From NCBI RefSeq assembly GCF_001442755.1, contig NZ_CP006367.1, positions 2,356,001 to 2,420,000 on the forward strand: DNA of 64,000 bases, given 5' to 3'. The stretch comes from Aureimonas sp. AU20. Lineage in GTDB: Bacteria > Pseudomonadota > Alphaproteobacteria > Rhizobiales > Rhizobiaceae. Position numbers and translations under genes: made by a program. Shown one piece after another: positions 15,310 to 25,098 of the stretch (positions are counted from its first letter, which is position 1; each line of letters opens with the position of its first letter). The notes under the pieces were generated by a model, which searched no databases, had not been told where the DNA came from, and saw nothing but the letters and a program-made list of their open reading frames with translations.

Positions 15310-16329
15310 ATGAAACTGAAGCTTCTGGCCGCCGCGCTCTGCCTCTCAGTCATGGGAGTGGCGACGACTGGCGCTTCCGCCGGAACCTTGGACGACACCA
15401 AGGCACGCGGAACCGTCCGTTGCGGCGTCAACACCGGGCTTCCCGGATTCGGATACCAGAACGACAAGGGCGAGTGGGCTGGCCTCGACGTCGATTATTG
15501 CAAGGCGATCGCCTCGGCCATTTTCGGTGATGCGACGAAGGTCGTCTATTCGCCGCTTTCAGCCGTGCAGCGTTTCCCGGCCCTTCAGAACAACGAGGTC
15601 GACGTTCTCGCCCGCAACACGACCTGGACGATGAGCCGCGACACGTCTCTCGGGCTCGCCTTTGCCGGCGTCAATTTCTACGACGGCCAGGGCTTCATGG
15701 TCCGCAAGTCGCTGGGCGTGAACTCCGCGCTCCAGCTTTCGGGCGCCACGGTCTGCGTGCAGAGCGGCACCACCACGGAGTTGAATCTGGCGGACTATTT
15801 CGCCGCAAACAACATGCAGTACAACCCGGTCGTCATCGAGGCGCAGTCCGACGTGAACTCGGCCTATGACAGCGGTCGCTGCGACGTGCTGACCACCGAC
15901 CAGTCCGGCCTCTACGCCTCGCGCCTCGAACTCGGCACGCCGGACGACCATCTGGTTCTGCCCGAGATCATCTCGAAGGAGCCGCTCGGCCCCGCCGTGC
16001 GCCAGGGCGACAGCCAGTGGTTCAACGTGGTGAAGTGGACGCATTTCGCGCTGCTGAACGCCGAAGAACTCGGCATCACCCAGGCCAATGTGGACGAGAT
16101 GAAGGCCTCGACCAACCCGGAGATCCGTCGTCTTCTCGGCGTCGAGGGCACGTTTGGTGCCGATGCCGGCCTGACCAACGACTTTGTCGTAAAGATCGTG
16201 AAGGCGGTCGGCAACTACGGCGAACTTTTCGAGCGCAATGTCGGCACCGGCTCGCCGCTCGGCATCGCGCGCGGCCAGAACGCGCTCTGGACCAAGGGCG
16301 GCCTGCAGTACGCGCCTCCGGTCCGCTAA
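15310..16329 (+). CDS. aapJ: General L-amino-acid ABC transporter, periplasmic binding protein
   Basis: 339 aa: a signal peptide ending near ASA (residues about 22-25), then a family-3 binding fold beginning TLDDTKARGTVRCGVNTGLPGF. AapJ binds a broad range of L-amino acids and is bigger than single-substrate relatives. AAGG lies nine bases before the ATG. First gene of aapJQMP; a strong hairpin follows it and should raise its level above the permeases. Divergent from metC. Confidence 0.95.
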   Translation: MKLKLLAAALCLSVMGVATTGASAGTLDDTKARGTVRCGVNTGLPGFGYQNDKGEWAGLDVDYCKAIASAIFGDATKVVYSPLSAVQRFPALQNNEVDVLARNTTWTMSRDTSLGLAFAGVNFYDGQGFMVRKSLGVNSALQLSGATVCVQSGTTTELNLADYFAANNMQYNPVVIEAQSDVNSAYDSGRCDVLTTDQSGLYASRLELGTPDDHLVLPEIISKEPLGPAVRQGDSQWFNVVKWTHFALLNAEELGITQANVDEMKASTNPEIRRLLGVEGTFGADAGLTNDFVVKIVKAVGNYGELFERNVGTGSPLGIARGQNALWTKGGLQYAPPVR

Positions 16330-16350
16330 GCCGCCGCTAAAGTCTCACGC

Positions 16351-16377
16351 CCTGCCGCCGGCTTGTCCGGCGGCAGG
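16351..16377 (+). terminator. Intercistronic hairpin between aapJ and aapQ
   Basis: An 11-bp perfect stem (CCTGCCGCCGG / CCGGCGGCAGG) with a five-base loop, followed by a short pyrimidine stretch without a T run. It fits a processing or partial-termination site that stabilises the binding-protein mRNA. Confidence 0.7.
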
Positions 16378-16403
16378 TTCTCCTTTCCCGTCGAAGGATG
16401 CTC

Positions 16404-17594
16404 ATGACAGCCGAAACCGGAACGATGCCAGCGGGTCGCGATCGCGACTCGGTCTTCACCAATCCCCTCGTGCGCAGCATCGTCATCCAGGTCGCGCTGG
16501 TTTTGGGCCTCGCCCTTTTCGTCTTGTGGATCGTCAGCAACACGGCCGAAAATCTTCGCAGCGCCAACATCGCCTCGGGCTTCGGCTTCCTGCAGACGCG
16601 CTCCGGCTTCGACATTTCCCAGGTGCCGATCGCCTATACGAACAACGCCACCTACGGCCGAGCCATTCTCGTCGGCCTGACGAACACGCTGATCGTCGCC
16701 GGCACGGGCATCGTCTTCGCCACTATTCTCGGCTTCGTGGTGGGCATTGGTCGTCTGTCGCACAATGCCTTGGTGCGCGGGATTGCAACGGTCTATGTCG
16801 AGACGTTCCGCAATATCCCGCCGCTGCTCGTCATCCTGTTCTGGTATTTCGGCGTCCTCTCGCTGCTGCCGCAGCCGCGTCAGGCGATCGAGCTTCCCTT
16901 CGACGCCTTCCTGTCGAATCGCGGCCTGCAGACGCCAAGCGTGCAGTTCGGCGCGGAAGCTTGGCTGACCTTCGCAGCCCTCGGCGTCGGCCTCGTCGCG
17001 ACGTTCGTTCTGTCCAGCGTGTTCAGCCGGCGCCAGAAGGCGACCGGACGTCGGCCGAGCCTGCTCTGGCCAGCGGTTGCTCTGATCGTCGGGCTTCCGA
17101 TCCTCACCTTCGCGGCGTCCGGCTTTCCCGCCGCCTTGGACATTCCGCAGCGCGGCACGTTCAACTTGAGCGGTGGCTTTCAGATCAAGCCGGAATTCCT
17201 GTCGATCTTTCTGGCGCTCTCGGTCTACACCGGCGCCTTCATTGCTGAGATCGTGCGCGCGGGCATCCTTTCCGTCTCCAAAGGCCAGACCGAGGCGGCC
17301 GCCGCGCTCGGGCTGCGGCGCGGGCTTTCGCTCCGTCTGGTGATCGTACCGCAGGCCTTCCGCGTCATCATTCCTCCGCTGACCTCTCAATATCTCAATC
17401 TGATCAAGAACTCGTCGCTGGGTCTTGCCATCGGGTATCCCGATCTCGTCGCCGTGGGCTCGACGGTTCTCAACCAGTCCGGCCAGTCGATCGAGGTCGT
17501 CGTCATCTGGATGAGCGTCTATCTCGGCATCAGCATCGCCATCTCGATCCTGATGAACCTGTTCAATCGACGCATGAAACTGGTCGAGCGCTGA
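16404..17594 (+). CDS. aapQ: General L-amino-acid ABC transporter permease AapQ
   Basis: About 396 aa, inner-membrane permease of the HisM type with the long central insertion typical of AapQ. The EAA loop near the C-terminal part reads [11 protein letters not shown] ... [13 protein letters not shown], the contact site for the ATPase AapP. A GAAGG site best fits the ATG at 16404; one at 16398 is also in frame. Second gene of the operon. Confidence 0.93.
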   Translation: MTAETGTMPAGRDRDSVFTNPLVRSIVIQVALVLGLALFVLWIVSNTAENLRSANIASGFGFLQTRSGFDISQVPIAYTNNATYGRAILVGLTNTLIVAGTGIVFATILGFVVGIGRLSHNALVRGIATVYVETFRNIPPLLVILFWYFGVLSLLPQPRQAIELPFDAFLSNRGLQTPSVQFGAEAWLTFAALGVGLVATFVLSSVFSRRQKATGRRPSLLWPAVALIVGLPILTFAASGFPAALDIPQRGTFNLSGGFQIKPEFLSIFLALSVYTGAFIAEIVRAGILSVSKGQTEAAAALGLRRGLSLRLVIVPQAFRVIIPPLTSQYLNLIKNSSLGLAIGYPDLVAVGSTVLNQSGQSIEVVVIWMSVYLGISIAISILMNLFNRRMKLVER

Positions 17595-17604
17595 GGGTCG
17601 CATC

Positions 17605-19095
17605 ATGGAAGAACAAGTCGCTCGCTTCGTATCCAGCAGCCATCTTCAGCCGCTTCCGCCGCCGGAGGCCGTCGGCGGCCTTTCGGGCCGCCTGCGCCGC
17701 AGCTTCTTCGCGACTCCGCTGGACGCGGTGCTGACCACGATCTGCCTCCTGCTCGTGGCCTATGTGGCCTGGGGCATCTTCCAATGGGGCGTCGTCAACG
17801 CCGTCTTCACGGGAGCGGATCGCACGGCGTGCCTCGGCGAGGGCGTTGGCGCCTGCTGGGCCTTCATCGGCGCGCGGTTCCAGCAATTCATCTTCGGGCT
17901 CTATCCCGTGGAAGAGCGCTGGCGCGTGCTCCTGGTCTTCGCGCTTCTCATCGTGCTGGTGATCCCGCTCGCCATTCCGCGCGCGCCCTACAAGAGCCTG
18001 AACGCGATCCTTCTGTTCTTCGTCTTCCCGCTGACGACGGCGGTGCTTCTAACGGGCGGGCGCTTCGCCATGTCTGGCTCGTCGATCGCTCTGGTCTTCG
18101 CGCTCGCAGCTGCGGCCACGCTTTTCCTCTGCATCGGCATCAGCGCCCAGGCCACGTCGCATCCGATGATGAAGCTGGGCTGGGGGCTTGTGTTCATCGC
18201 CTTCGTTGCGGCCCTGGTCGCCCCTTATGTCAGTTCGGACCGCTTCACTTTTCTGACCTTCCGCTTCGACACGCTAGGCTTCATCGCTCTTCTGGCCGCC
18301 ATCGCGGCGATCGGACTGGCGCTCGCCACCGCGTTCGCCACGCTGGACGAGAAGGCGCCCGCGCTCGGCTTGATCTACCCGCCGCTTGCAGCCTTGTTCC
18401 TCGTCGCGATGCTGACCAGCGATTTCGGTTTCAGCTTCGTGCCGACCAATCTTTGGGGCGGCCTTCTCGTCACGCTGGTCGTGGCGCTGACTGGTATTGC
18501 GCTGTCCTTTCCGCTTGGCATTCTGCTGGCGCTCGGGCGCCAGTCGCGGATGCCGGCCGTGCGTCTCTTCTCGATCATTTTCATCGAGTTCTGGCGCGGC
18601 GTGCCGCTGATCACCGTGCTCTTCATGGCCACGTTCATGCTGCCACTCCTGTTGCCGAGCGGCGTGAGCCTTAATCAGCTTCTTCGCGTCCTTGTCGGCG
18701 TGTCGCTCTTCGCCGCCGCCTACATGGCGGAGGTGATTCGAGGTGGCCTTCAGGCCATCCCGAAGGGCCAGTACGAGGGCGCCGACGCTATGGCGCTGAC
18801 CTATTGGCAGAAGATGCGCATGATCATTCTGCCGCAGGCGCTGACGCTGGTGATCCCCGGTATCGTCAACACGTTCATCGGCCTGTTCAAGGACACCAGC
18901 CTCGTTTCCATCGTGGGTCTGGCCGACCTTCTGGGCGCGGTGCGTCGCGGTTTCAGCGATCCGACCTGGATCACGCCGACGACGCCGGCCACGGGCCTCG
19001 TCTTCGCCGCCTTCATGTTCTGGCTCTTCTGCTTTGGCATGTCGCGCTACTCCATCTTCATGGAGCGTCGTCTCTCGAGAGGGCACAAGCACTGA
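17605..19095 (+). CDS. aapM: General L-amino-acid ABC transporter permease AapM
   Basis: 496 aa, partner of AapQ. The N-terminal half has extra membrane segments (through about residue 260) typical of AapM. The C-terminal permease domain contains [14 protein letters not shown] and the EAA loop ([12 protein letters not shown] ... [12 protein letters not shown]). It follows aapQ by ten bases in the same operon. Inner membrane. Confidence 0.93.
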   Translation: MEEQVARFVSSSHLQPLPPPEAVGGLSGRLRRSFFATPLDAVLTTICLLLVAYVAWGIFQWGVVNAVFTGADRTACLGEGVGACWAFIGARFQQFIFGLYPVEERWRVLLVFALLIVLVIPLAIPRAPYKSLNAILLFFVFPLTTAVLLTGGRFAMSGSSIALVFALAAAATLFLCIGISAQATSHPMMKLGWGLVFIAFVAALVAPYVSSDRFTFLTFRFDTLGFIALLAAIAAIGLALATAFATLDEKAPALGLIYPPLAALFLVAMLTSDFGFSFVPTNLWGGLLVTLVVALTGIALSFPLGILLALGRQSRMPAVRLFSIIFIEFWRGVPLITVLFMATFMLPLLLPSGVSLNQLLRVLVGVSLFAAAYMAEVIRGGLQAIPKGQYEGADAMALTYWQKMRMIILPQALTLVIPGIVNTFIGLFKDTSLVSIVGLADLLGAVRRGFSDPTWITPTTPATGLVFAAFMFWLFCFGMSRYSIFMERRLSRGHKH

Positions 19096-19171
19096 CGCGC
19101 CCGGTCGGCCTCGCCCATCGCCGGATCGGCCCAGACCGGTCCTCCTCGGATACAAAGTTTCGGACCCCAAC

Positions 19172-19954
19172 ATGACCGTATCGAACGCCCAAACCTCCGC
19201 TCTTCCCACGGGCCAGCTCGGCCCGGTCGCGATTGAGCTCGCCAACGTCAACAAGTGGTATGGCGAGTTCCACGTGCTGCGTGACGTGAACCTGCGCGTT
19301 CAGCGCGGCGAGCGCATCGTGGTGTGCGGCCCGTCGGGCTCCGGCAAGTCGACCATGATCCGCTGTATCAACCGGCTCGAGGAGCACCAGAAGGGCACGA
19401 TCGTCGTGGACGGCGTCGAGCTGACCAACGATCTGAAGAAGATCGACCTCGTGCGCCAGGAGGTCGGCATGGTGTTTCAGCACTTCAACCTCTTCCCGCA
19501 TCTCACAATTCTGGAAAACTGCACGCTCGCGCCGATCTGGGTGCGCAAGATGCCGAAGAAGAAGGCCGAAGAGATCGCCATGCATTACCTGACCCGGGTG
19601 CGCATTCCCGAGCAGGCGCATAAATATCCCGGTCAGCTCTCCGGCGGTCAGCAGCAGCGCGTAGCCATCGCCCGCGCCTTATGCATGCGGCCCAAGGTCA
19701 TGCTGTTCGACGAACCGACGTCGGCTCTCGATCCGGAAATGGTGAAGGAAGTTCTCGACACGATGGTCAGCCTTGCCGAAGAAGGCATGACCATGATCTG
19801 CGTGACCCACGAAATGGGCTTCGCGCGGCAGGTGGCGAACCGCGTCATCTTCATGGATGCCGGGCAGATCGTCGAGCAGAACGAACCCAACGCCTTCTTC
19901 TCGAACCCGCAGCACGAGCGCACCAAGCTGTTCCTCAGCCAGATCCTTCATTAA
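19172..19954 (+). CDS. aapP: General L-amino-acid ABC transporter ATP-binding protein
   Basis: 260 aa. Walker [11 protein letters not shown]-loop in [11 protein letters not shown], signature LSGGQQQR, Walker [15 protein letters not shown] and the switch histidine in VTHEMGFA are all present. It powers AapQM. The start is the ATG at 19172, 76 bases after aapM; the frame is open further upstream but overlaps aapM. Confidence 0.95.
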   Translation: MTVSNAQTSALPTGQLGPVAIELANVNKWYGEFHVLRDVNLRVQRGERIVVCGPSGSGKSTMIRCINRLEEHQKGTIVVDGVELTNDLKKIDLVRQEVGMVFQHFNLFPHLTILENCTLAPIWVRKMPKKKAEEIAMHYLTRVRIPEQAHKYPGQLSGGQQQRVAIARALCMRPKVMLFDEPTSALDPEMVKEVLDTMVSLAEEGMTMICVTHEMGFARQVANRVIFMDAGQIVEQNEPNAFFSNPQHERTKLFLSQILH

Positions 19955-20091
19955 GCACGAACCTGAAGGCGCCCGGCTTACGCCGATCGCCTTTGCCGAA
20001 GCGGCCGCCGGCGAAATCGTCAGGCGGCTGCGTCAATGTGGAACAGGGGACTTAAATGTCGCATTTCCCTTGCACATAAGGGACGTGAGAC

Positions 20092-21252
20092 ATGGCAGAT
20101 GGCGAGTTGGCCTCGAAACGCGAACCGACCACGGTCGTCTCGCCCGATATCGGCTTGGTCAACAAGCAGACCATACAGGTCGGCCCTCGTTGGGCCGTCA
20201 TCGGGATTTTCCTGATCCTCCTGTTCGGTGCGCTCTACCTGTCGCGCGACTTCGTGCTGCCGGTCGTCTTCGCGCTGCTCTTCATGCTGGTGCTGAGCCC
20301 GATCGTTCGCGTCGCCAAGCGTCGATTGGGTCTTTGGGAGCCTTTCACCGCCGGCCTTCTCGTGTTCGGCACGTCGCTGCTGATCCTGGGCTCTTTCTAT
20401 GCCTTCAGTGGCCCGATCGCGCAGATCGCCGAGAACACTCCGCGCTATGTCGAGGCGGTGAACCGCGAAGTCTCCGTGCTGCGCGAGCGCTTCATGACGG
20501 TGCGCGAAGCCGGCCAGCAGGCAAAGGAGGCAACGGCCAATGGCGGTGGCGCGACGCCGCCCGAGGACGTGGTGATCAGCGGACCTTCCCTCTTGGGCAA
20601 CATGGCGGCCATCGTTCCGCGCATCGGCGCCAGCATCGGCTTCGCGCTGATCTTCCTATTCTTTCTTCTCTCCTCCGGCAGTCTCTTCTATCGAAAGACG
20701 ATCGAGACCTTTTCGAGCCTTTCCGACAAGAAGCGCGCGCTGTCGATCGCCTTCGAGATCGAGACGGAACTCTCGCGCTACCTCTTCGCGATCACGGCTA
20801 TCAATCTCTGCCTCGGCCTTGCCATCGGCTCGGCCATGGCTTTGGTCGGCCTGCCTATGCCGGCGGTCTTCGGTGCCCTGGCGTTCGTCCTGAACTTCAT
20901 CCCCTATCTCGGCGCCATCATCGGCATCGGCCTCGTGGGCATGGTGGGGCTGACGGAGTTCGGTACCTTCCCCGACGCGATTTTTCCGCCCTTGCTCTAT
21001 CTCGCGATCACCTCCATCGAGGGGCAGTTCATCACGCCGATCCTCGTCGGACGCCGGCTGCGCATGAACGCGGCGGCGGTGTTTCTATCGGTCGCCTTCT
21101 GGGGCTGGATTTGGGGCGTCACCGGCATGTTCCTGGCTGTGCCGCTGATGGTCTGCATCAAGATCATCGCCAGCTATTTCGACTCGCTGCATTCCTTCGT
21201 CGGCTTTCTGGCGGCCGACGAAGCCGACGAACCGGCATCCCCTCCGACCTGA
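20092..21252 (+). CDS. AI-2E (PerM/TqsA) family membrane transporter
   Basis: 386 aa with about seven or eight membrane segments, a soluble loop near residues 115-180, and the family pattern GLAIGSAMALVGLPMP ... FLNFIPYLGAIIG in the second half. The family includes the autoinducer-2 exporter TqsA and Na+/H+ antiporter-like proteins; the substrate cannot be told. A GGGACG site precedes the ATG. It ends at the bidirectional hairpin 21275-21304. Confidence 0.9.
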   Translation: MADGELASKREPTTVVSPDIGLVNKQTIQVGPRWAVIGIFLILLFGALYLSRDFVLPVVFALLFMLVLSPIVRVAKRRLGLWEPFTAGLLVFGTSLLILGSFYAFSGPIAQIAENTPRYVEAVNREVSVLRERFMTVREAGQQAKEATANGGGATPPEDVVISGPSLLGNMAAIVPRIGASIGFALIFLFFLLSSGSLFYRKTIETFSSLSDKKRALSIAFEIETELSRYLFAITAINLCLGLAIGSAMALVGLPMPAVFGALAFVLNFIPYLGAIIGIGLVGMVGLTEFGTFPDAIFPPLLYLAITSIEGQFITPILVGRRLRMNAAAVFLSVAFWGWIWGVTGMFLAVPLMVCIKIIASYFDSLHSFVGFLAADEADEPASPPT

Positions 21253-21274
21253 CTCATTCGGAGCCATCATGAGA

Positions 21275-21304
21275 AAGGGCCGGGCGCTTGCGCGTCCGGC
21301 CCTT
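21275..21304 (+). terminator. Terminator hairpin between convergent genes
   Basis: A 13-bp stem (AAGGGCCGGGCGC / GCGTCCGGCCCTT, one G-T pair) with a TTGC loop, followed by CTTCGTT. It lies between the AI-2E permease and the OmpA-family gene and could serve both strands. Confidence 0.75.
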
Positions 21305-21330
21305 CTTCGTTCCAAGCCAAAGGCATTGCG

Positions 21331-23346
21331 TTATCGGCTGGCGGAGGCCACCGGCTTCACCAGAGATGTGATGCGGCGCAGGGTGACGCGCCGATTCTCG
21401 CGATTGGGCTCTTGCGTCGCGACCTTCAAGTTCTCCTCGCCATAGCCTTGCGTGACGAGATTTTCCGCCGGGATGTCGAAATAGGAGGTCAGCGCGCCCG
21501 CGACGGATTCGGCCCGCCGGTCGGACAAAGCGAGATTAGCAACGTTGCTGCCGACCGCGTCCGTGTGCCCTTCCAGAAGGAAGACCTCGCCCGGATTCTC
21601 GTCGATCACCCGCTTCACCGCATCCGCCAGGGCCTGGAGATTGCGAACCTGCGTCTGGTCGATATCGGCGGAGCCGAAGGCGAAGTTGATCGTGTTCAGA
21701 TCGATCCGCCGAACCTTGTCGCGGATGCGCGTCGAGCGGCGCACCTCGTCCACGGAATAGATCCGCTCCACCGTTTCGACCGGCGGCGCGACGATGGTCT
21801 GGTAGTAGAGGTCTTCGTCCGGTCGAGAGACATCGACGATGTAGCGATCACGCGGGATGGTGAGCTCCAGCGGCGGGAGATCGGCTCCGGCGTCCTCGTA
21901 ATAATCCGGCCGGTTCGTATCCTCGGCATACGGGTCGTAGAACAGAACAACCTCGCGCCCGTCCGGCATGATCTTCGATCGCTGGATCACGTCGCCATAC
22001 TCGTTCTCGACCGTGACCACCTCGACACCATTCGGGCGGCGGATCGTCTGGCGCGTCAGTCCACGCGGCAACTGCTCGAAGCGAACGTCCTGCGAGCCTT
22101 CCGTCAGTCGCTGGTTGTCGTCCGAGCGGATGAAGTAGGCCGCAAGTCCGCCGGCCGCGGCTCCCGCGACGCCGGCACCGACGAGCGAGAGAATATCGCG
22201 ATTCCCCACACGCTGGACCACTTCCACATTGGGCGGCAGTGTGGGCGGCGGCGGAGCCTGAATCGCTTGACCCTCGACTTGGCGAACCGGAGGAACCTCG
22301 ACCGGCTGCGTCAGCTGCTGAACGCGCGCGTCGCTCTGTCCGACGCCGCCTTGCGGGACCGGTGCGGTCTGCACATCCGCTGGGACGGGGCGCGGCGGCT
22401 CGGCTGGAGGAGGCGGAGCGGAGGCCTGCGGCGAACTCGGCGGCGCGGCGCCTTCAGGAGGAGGCGCGGCGCCGGGCGGCTGTCCGGCAGGCGCACCTGG
22501 AGCGACAGGCGGTGTGGTTTCACCGGGGGCCGGAACAGGCGGTGCCGGCGGCGTGCCAGGTGCGACGGGCGCGGCGTTCGGCGCAACCAGCGGCGCAGTC
22601 GGGCTCGTCGGTGCGGTGGGTGCGGCTTCTGGCGTTGCGCGCGCCGCTGGATCCTCGGCAGGCCGGGCCGGCTCGCTGCCGGGCTGCGGAGGCGCAGGCG
22701 GAACCGGGGCGTTCGCGGGAGGGGCGGGCGGCGGCGCGGCAGGCGCGGCGTTCGGCTCCGGTGTCGCAGGAGCCTGCGGAGGCGGAGCATCAGGAGCGGC
22801 GGGTGGTGCAGCGCGCTGAGCCGGCTCTGCTGCAGGTGCGGGAGGCGTAGGTTCTGGCGCCGCGGGCGGTGAGGACCTCGGATTGGGCGCCGGCGCCGCG
22901 TCGTTCAGCGTTCCCTCGTCGGTCGGCAGCTTATTCCGATCGCCCTCCGGGGCGTTGACCGGAGCACCCGTGTCCGGCGCAGCCGGTGCGGCGGGCGACG
23001 AGGGGCCACCCGGCTGAGGCGCGTTCGGTGCCGAGGGAGCAGGGGGTTCGTCGGCGGGCGAGGGCGCTGGTTCCTCCGCTGGGGCTGGTGCGGGCTCGGC
23101 CGGCGGCGGACGCACAGGCTCGGGCTCCGGTTGCGGTGCCGGCGCTTCGGGGGCTGGCGCATCGGGAGCCGGAGGGGCGGTCTCGGAAGGAGATTGGTCG
23201 GCGGGTGCTGGGATTTCCGGCGGTGCGCCATCGACAGGAGGCGGCGGCGGTTGTTGGGCCAGCGCGGCCAAGGGGCCGGTCAGGGCAGTGGAGGCGGCGA
23301 GCGCCGTGATGGCCAGAAGTCGCCCGGCGCGTACGAAGTTCGGCAT
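21331..23346 (-). CDS. OmpA-family protein with long proline/alanine-rich region
   Basis: 671 aa from the ATG at 23346 (AAAGGT upstream); the longer open frame to 23682 is not protein-like. There is a signal peptide at 1-30, then about 300 residues made almost only of Pro, Ala, Glu and Ser. A short glycine-rich hydrophobic segment follows (GAGVAGAAAGGLAAYF), then a middle domain and a C-terminal OmpA domain with the peptidoglycan-binding signature (EGHTDAVGSN, LSDRRAESV, GYGEEN, NRRVTL). It should bind peptidoglycan, with the proline-rich part spanning the periplasm. Confidence 0.88.
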   Translation of the reverse strand: MPNFVRAGRLLAITALAASTALTGPLAALAQQPPPPPVDGAPPEIPAPADQSPSETAPPAPDAPAPEAPAPQPEPEPVRPPPAEPAPAPAEEPAPSPADEPPAPSAPNAPQPGGPSSPAAPAAPDTGAPVNAPEGDRNKLPTDEGTLNDAAPAPNPRSSPPAAPEPTPPAPAAEPAQRAAPPAAPDAPPPQAPATPEPNAAPAAPPPAPPANAPVPPAPPQPGSEPARPAEDPAARATPEAAPTAPTSPTAPLVAPNAAPVAPGTPPAPPVPAPGETTPPVAPGAPAGQPPGAAPPPEGAAPPSSPQASAPPPPAEPPRPVPADVQTAPVPQGGVGQSDARVQQLTQPVEVPPVRQVEGQAIQAPPPPTLPPNVEVVQRVGNRDILSLVGAGVAGAAAGGLAAYFIRSDDNQRLTEGSQDVRFEQLPRGLTRQTIRRPNGVEVVTVENEYGDVIQRSKIMPDGREVVLFYDPYAEDTNRPDYYEDAGADLPPLELTIPRDRYIVDVSRPDEDLYYQTIVAPPVETVERIYSVDEVRRSTRIRDKVRRIDLNTINFAFGSADIDQTQVRNLQALADAVKRVIDENPGEVFLLEGHTDAVGSNVANLALSDRRAESVAGALTSYFDIPAENLVTQGYGEENLKVATQEPNRENRRVTLRRITSLVKPVASASR

Positions 23347-23573
23347 GTCATACCTTTCCATCTGTCCCTTGCAGACCGTGGCGGTCGGCAGCCTCCGAGA
23401 GGAAACGCACCGAGCCGCATCGCCATTTGATGGGCGAGACACAGAGGAAAGCAGGTAGGTCGGAGCGGGATGAAGGGAATGCTCGGGTCTGGCCGGGGCC
23501 GCGACCTCGCGCTTGCGTGATCGCCGAAGCGTCGCCGTCGCGACAGAGGCCGGCTTCTCTGCGAGACCGGCCA

Positions 23574-24713
23574 TTAAGCCAGCGGCGCCGCGCGCCAGTC
23601 GTAGAGCCATGCCAAATCTCCGCGCATGGCTCGCTCGGACCGCAGCGCCATCGCGGCGTTGCGCGCAAGGCTCGCGGGCCAACCCAGGTGATAGACGAAG
23701 CGGTGGAAGCGCACCCGCTTCAACACGCGCTCGATGCGCGGCCGCCGTGCGTCGAGATAGGCGCCGATCGCCCGGTCCATGTCGGCTTGCGTCGCCAGCG
23801 AAGCGGCGAGCACCCAGGCGTCTTCCAGCGCCATCGCCGCGCCCTGGGCGGCGAAGGGGAACATGGCATGCGCGGCATCCCCGACGAGGACGACGCGGCC
23901 GAAGGCGCGCATGCGTTCGTCGGGGTTCACCGTCAGCAGCGGCCAGCGACCGAGATAGGTGCCATGGCGGATGAAGCCGGCAAGGCGCGGGTTCCAGCCG
24001 TCACCCGAGGGCGCCTGTTTGCCGCCTTGCCGCTCCACCAGAACCAGATTGCGCTCGCCCGAGCGGCGCATGGGATAGGAAACAGCGTGCGAGCGGGGCG
24101 AAAGCCAAGCCTCGATCTCATCCCCCGGCGCATCGTTGAGAGAGAAACGGTGTGCGACAAGGCCGCCGTCGGTCGGCGGGGGGCAGGACAGAAGTCCGGC
24201 GGTCGCGGAATGGACGCCGTCGGCCCCCACCAGAAGCAAGGTATCGATGGTCTCGCTTGAACCAGCCGAACGCGCGAAGCTCGCCCGCACGCCGCTCGGT
24301 CTGGTTTCGACCGCCTTCAAGCTCCGGCCGAGGCGTAGCTCAATACGGGGATCGACCTGAACCGCTTCCAGAAGAACGGATTGAAGATCGGCGCGATGCA
24401 CAGCGAGATAGCCATCCGCCCCGGATTCGACGGGAACACGCGCGAGCAGACGATCCGACGCGCCGTCCCTCAGCGCGACAGTGCGCGCAGCGAAGGCGTT
24501 CTCGCGAAGCGAGGCGAGAACGCCCAAGCGATCGAGAACGCTCAGCGCATTGGCGGAAAGCTGCAGGCCAGCGCCGACCGGGTCCAGTCGATCCGACCGC
24601 TCGCAGACCACCGAACGAAACCCGGCCTTGGAGAATGCGAGAGCAGAGGCGAGGCCGGCTATGCCGGCACCCACGATCAGAAGCGGCCGGTCGTCCCGGT
24701 CCGGTGTGTTCAC
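23574..24713 (-). CDS. FAD-dependent aromatic monooxygenase
   Basis: 379 aa, flavoprotein of the PHBH/salicylate hydroxylase class. N-terminal dinucleotide fold GAGIAGLASALAF, middle VGADGVHS (DG motif), and GDAAHAMFPFAAQGAAMALED near the C-terminus contacting FAD. It would hydroxylate an aromatic or quinone-like substrate using NAD(P)H and oxygen; the substrate is not determined. Ten bases upstream on the same strand lies the CHCC zinc-finger gene. Confidence 0.88.
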   Translation of the reverse strand: MNTPDRDDRPLLIVGAGIAGLASALAFSKAGFRSVVCERSDRLDPVGAGLQLSANALSVLDRLGVLASLRENAFAARTVALRDGASDRLLARVPVESGADGYLAVHRADLQSVLLEAVQVDPRIELRLGRSLKAVETRPSGVRASFARSAGSSETIDTLLLVGADGVHSATAGLLSCPPPTDGGLVAHRFSLNDAPGDEIEAWLSPRSHAVSYPMRRSGERNLVLVERQGGKQAPSGDGWNPRLAGFIRHGTYLGRWPLLTVNPDERMRAFGRVVLVGDAAHAMFPFAAQGAAMALEDAWVLAASLATQADMDRAIGAYLDARRPRIERVLKRVRFHRFVYHLGWPASLARNAAMALRSERAMRGDLAWLYDWRAAPLA

Positions 24714-24723
24714 TGGAAAGCCG

Positions 24724-24969
24724 TCAAGCGGCCTTGTCGTGATAGGCGCAACCGACGGGCAGCGTTTCGTCGCGCTTCAGGGCCGGATTGTAGCGATAAA
24801 GCGTCGAGCAGTACGGGCAGACCTTCTCCCCCTCATCGCCCATGTCGAGATAGACATGCGGGTGGTCGAAAGGCGCATCGGCGCCGACGCACATGAATTC
24901 CGCGACGCCGATCTCGATCACGTCATACCCGCCGCTGTTCTGGAAATGGGGCGTGCCATAACCGGCCAT
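24724..24969 (-). CDS. NDUFS6-like CHCC zinc-finger protein
   Basis: 81 aa. The zinc site reads Cys27, a histidine of the FDHPHVYLDMG segment, then Cys51 and Cys54 in VCPYCSTLY, matching the zf-CHCC family. The mitochondrial homologue NDUFS6 is a zinc-binding accessory subunit of complex I, and alphaproteobacteria keep a short form. The start is the ATG at 24969; the 132-codon upstream extension overlaps the promoter region of the divergent hydrolase. Probably co-transcribed with the monooxygenase. Confidence 0.9.
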   Translation of the reverse strand: MAGYGTPHFQNSGGYDVIEIGVAEFMCVGADAPFDHPHVYLDMGDEGEKVCPYCSTLYRYNPALKRDETLPVGCAYHDKAA

Positions 24970-25098
24970 GAAGCTCTCCGTTCGACCCTCGTCTGATTTG
25001 GCGCGGACTTTAATCGCCTTTGCCGAAAAAGAACAGGGTGGTCGCGCGGCTCGGATCGCGATAATCCCGCTCGCGCCGAACACGACAAGAGGGCTGAG

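Noticed and set aside
16326..17606. 426-codon open frame on the minus strand
   Set aside because: Shadow of aapQ; charged, repetitive composition typical of reversed membrane-protein DNA.
22239..22850. 203-codon plus-strand frame and neighbours opposite the OmpA gene
   Set aside because: Low-complexity shadow of the proline/alanine-rich region.
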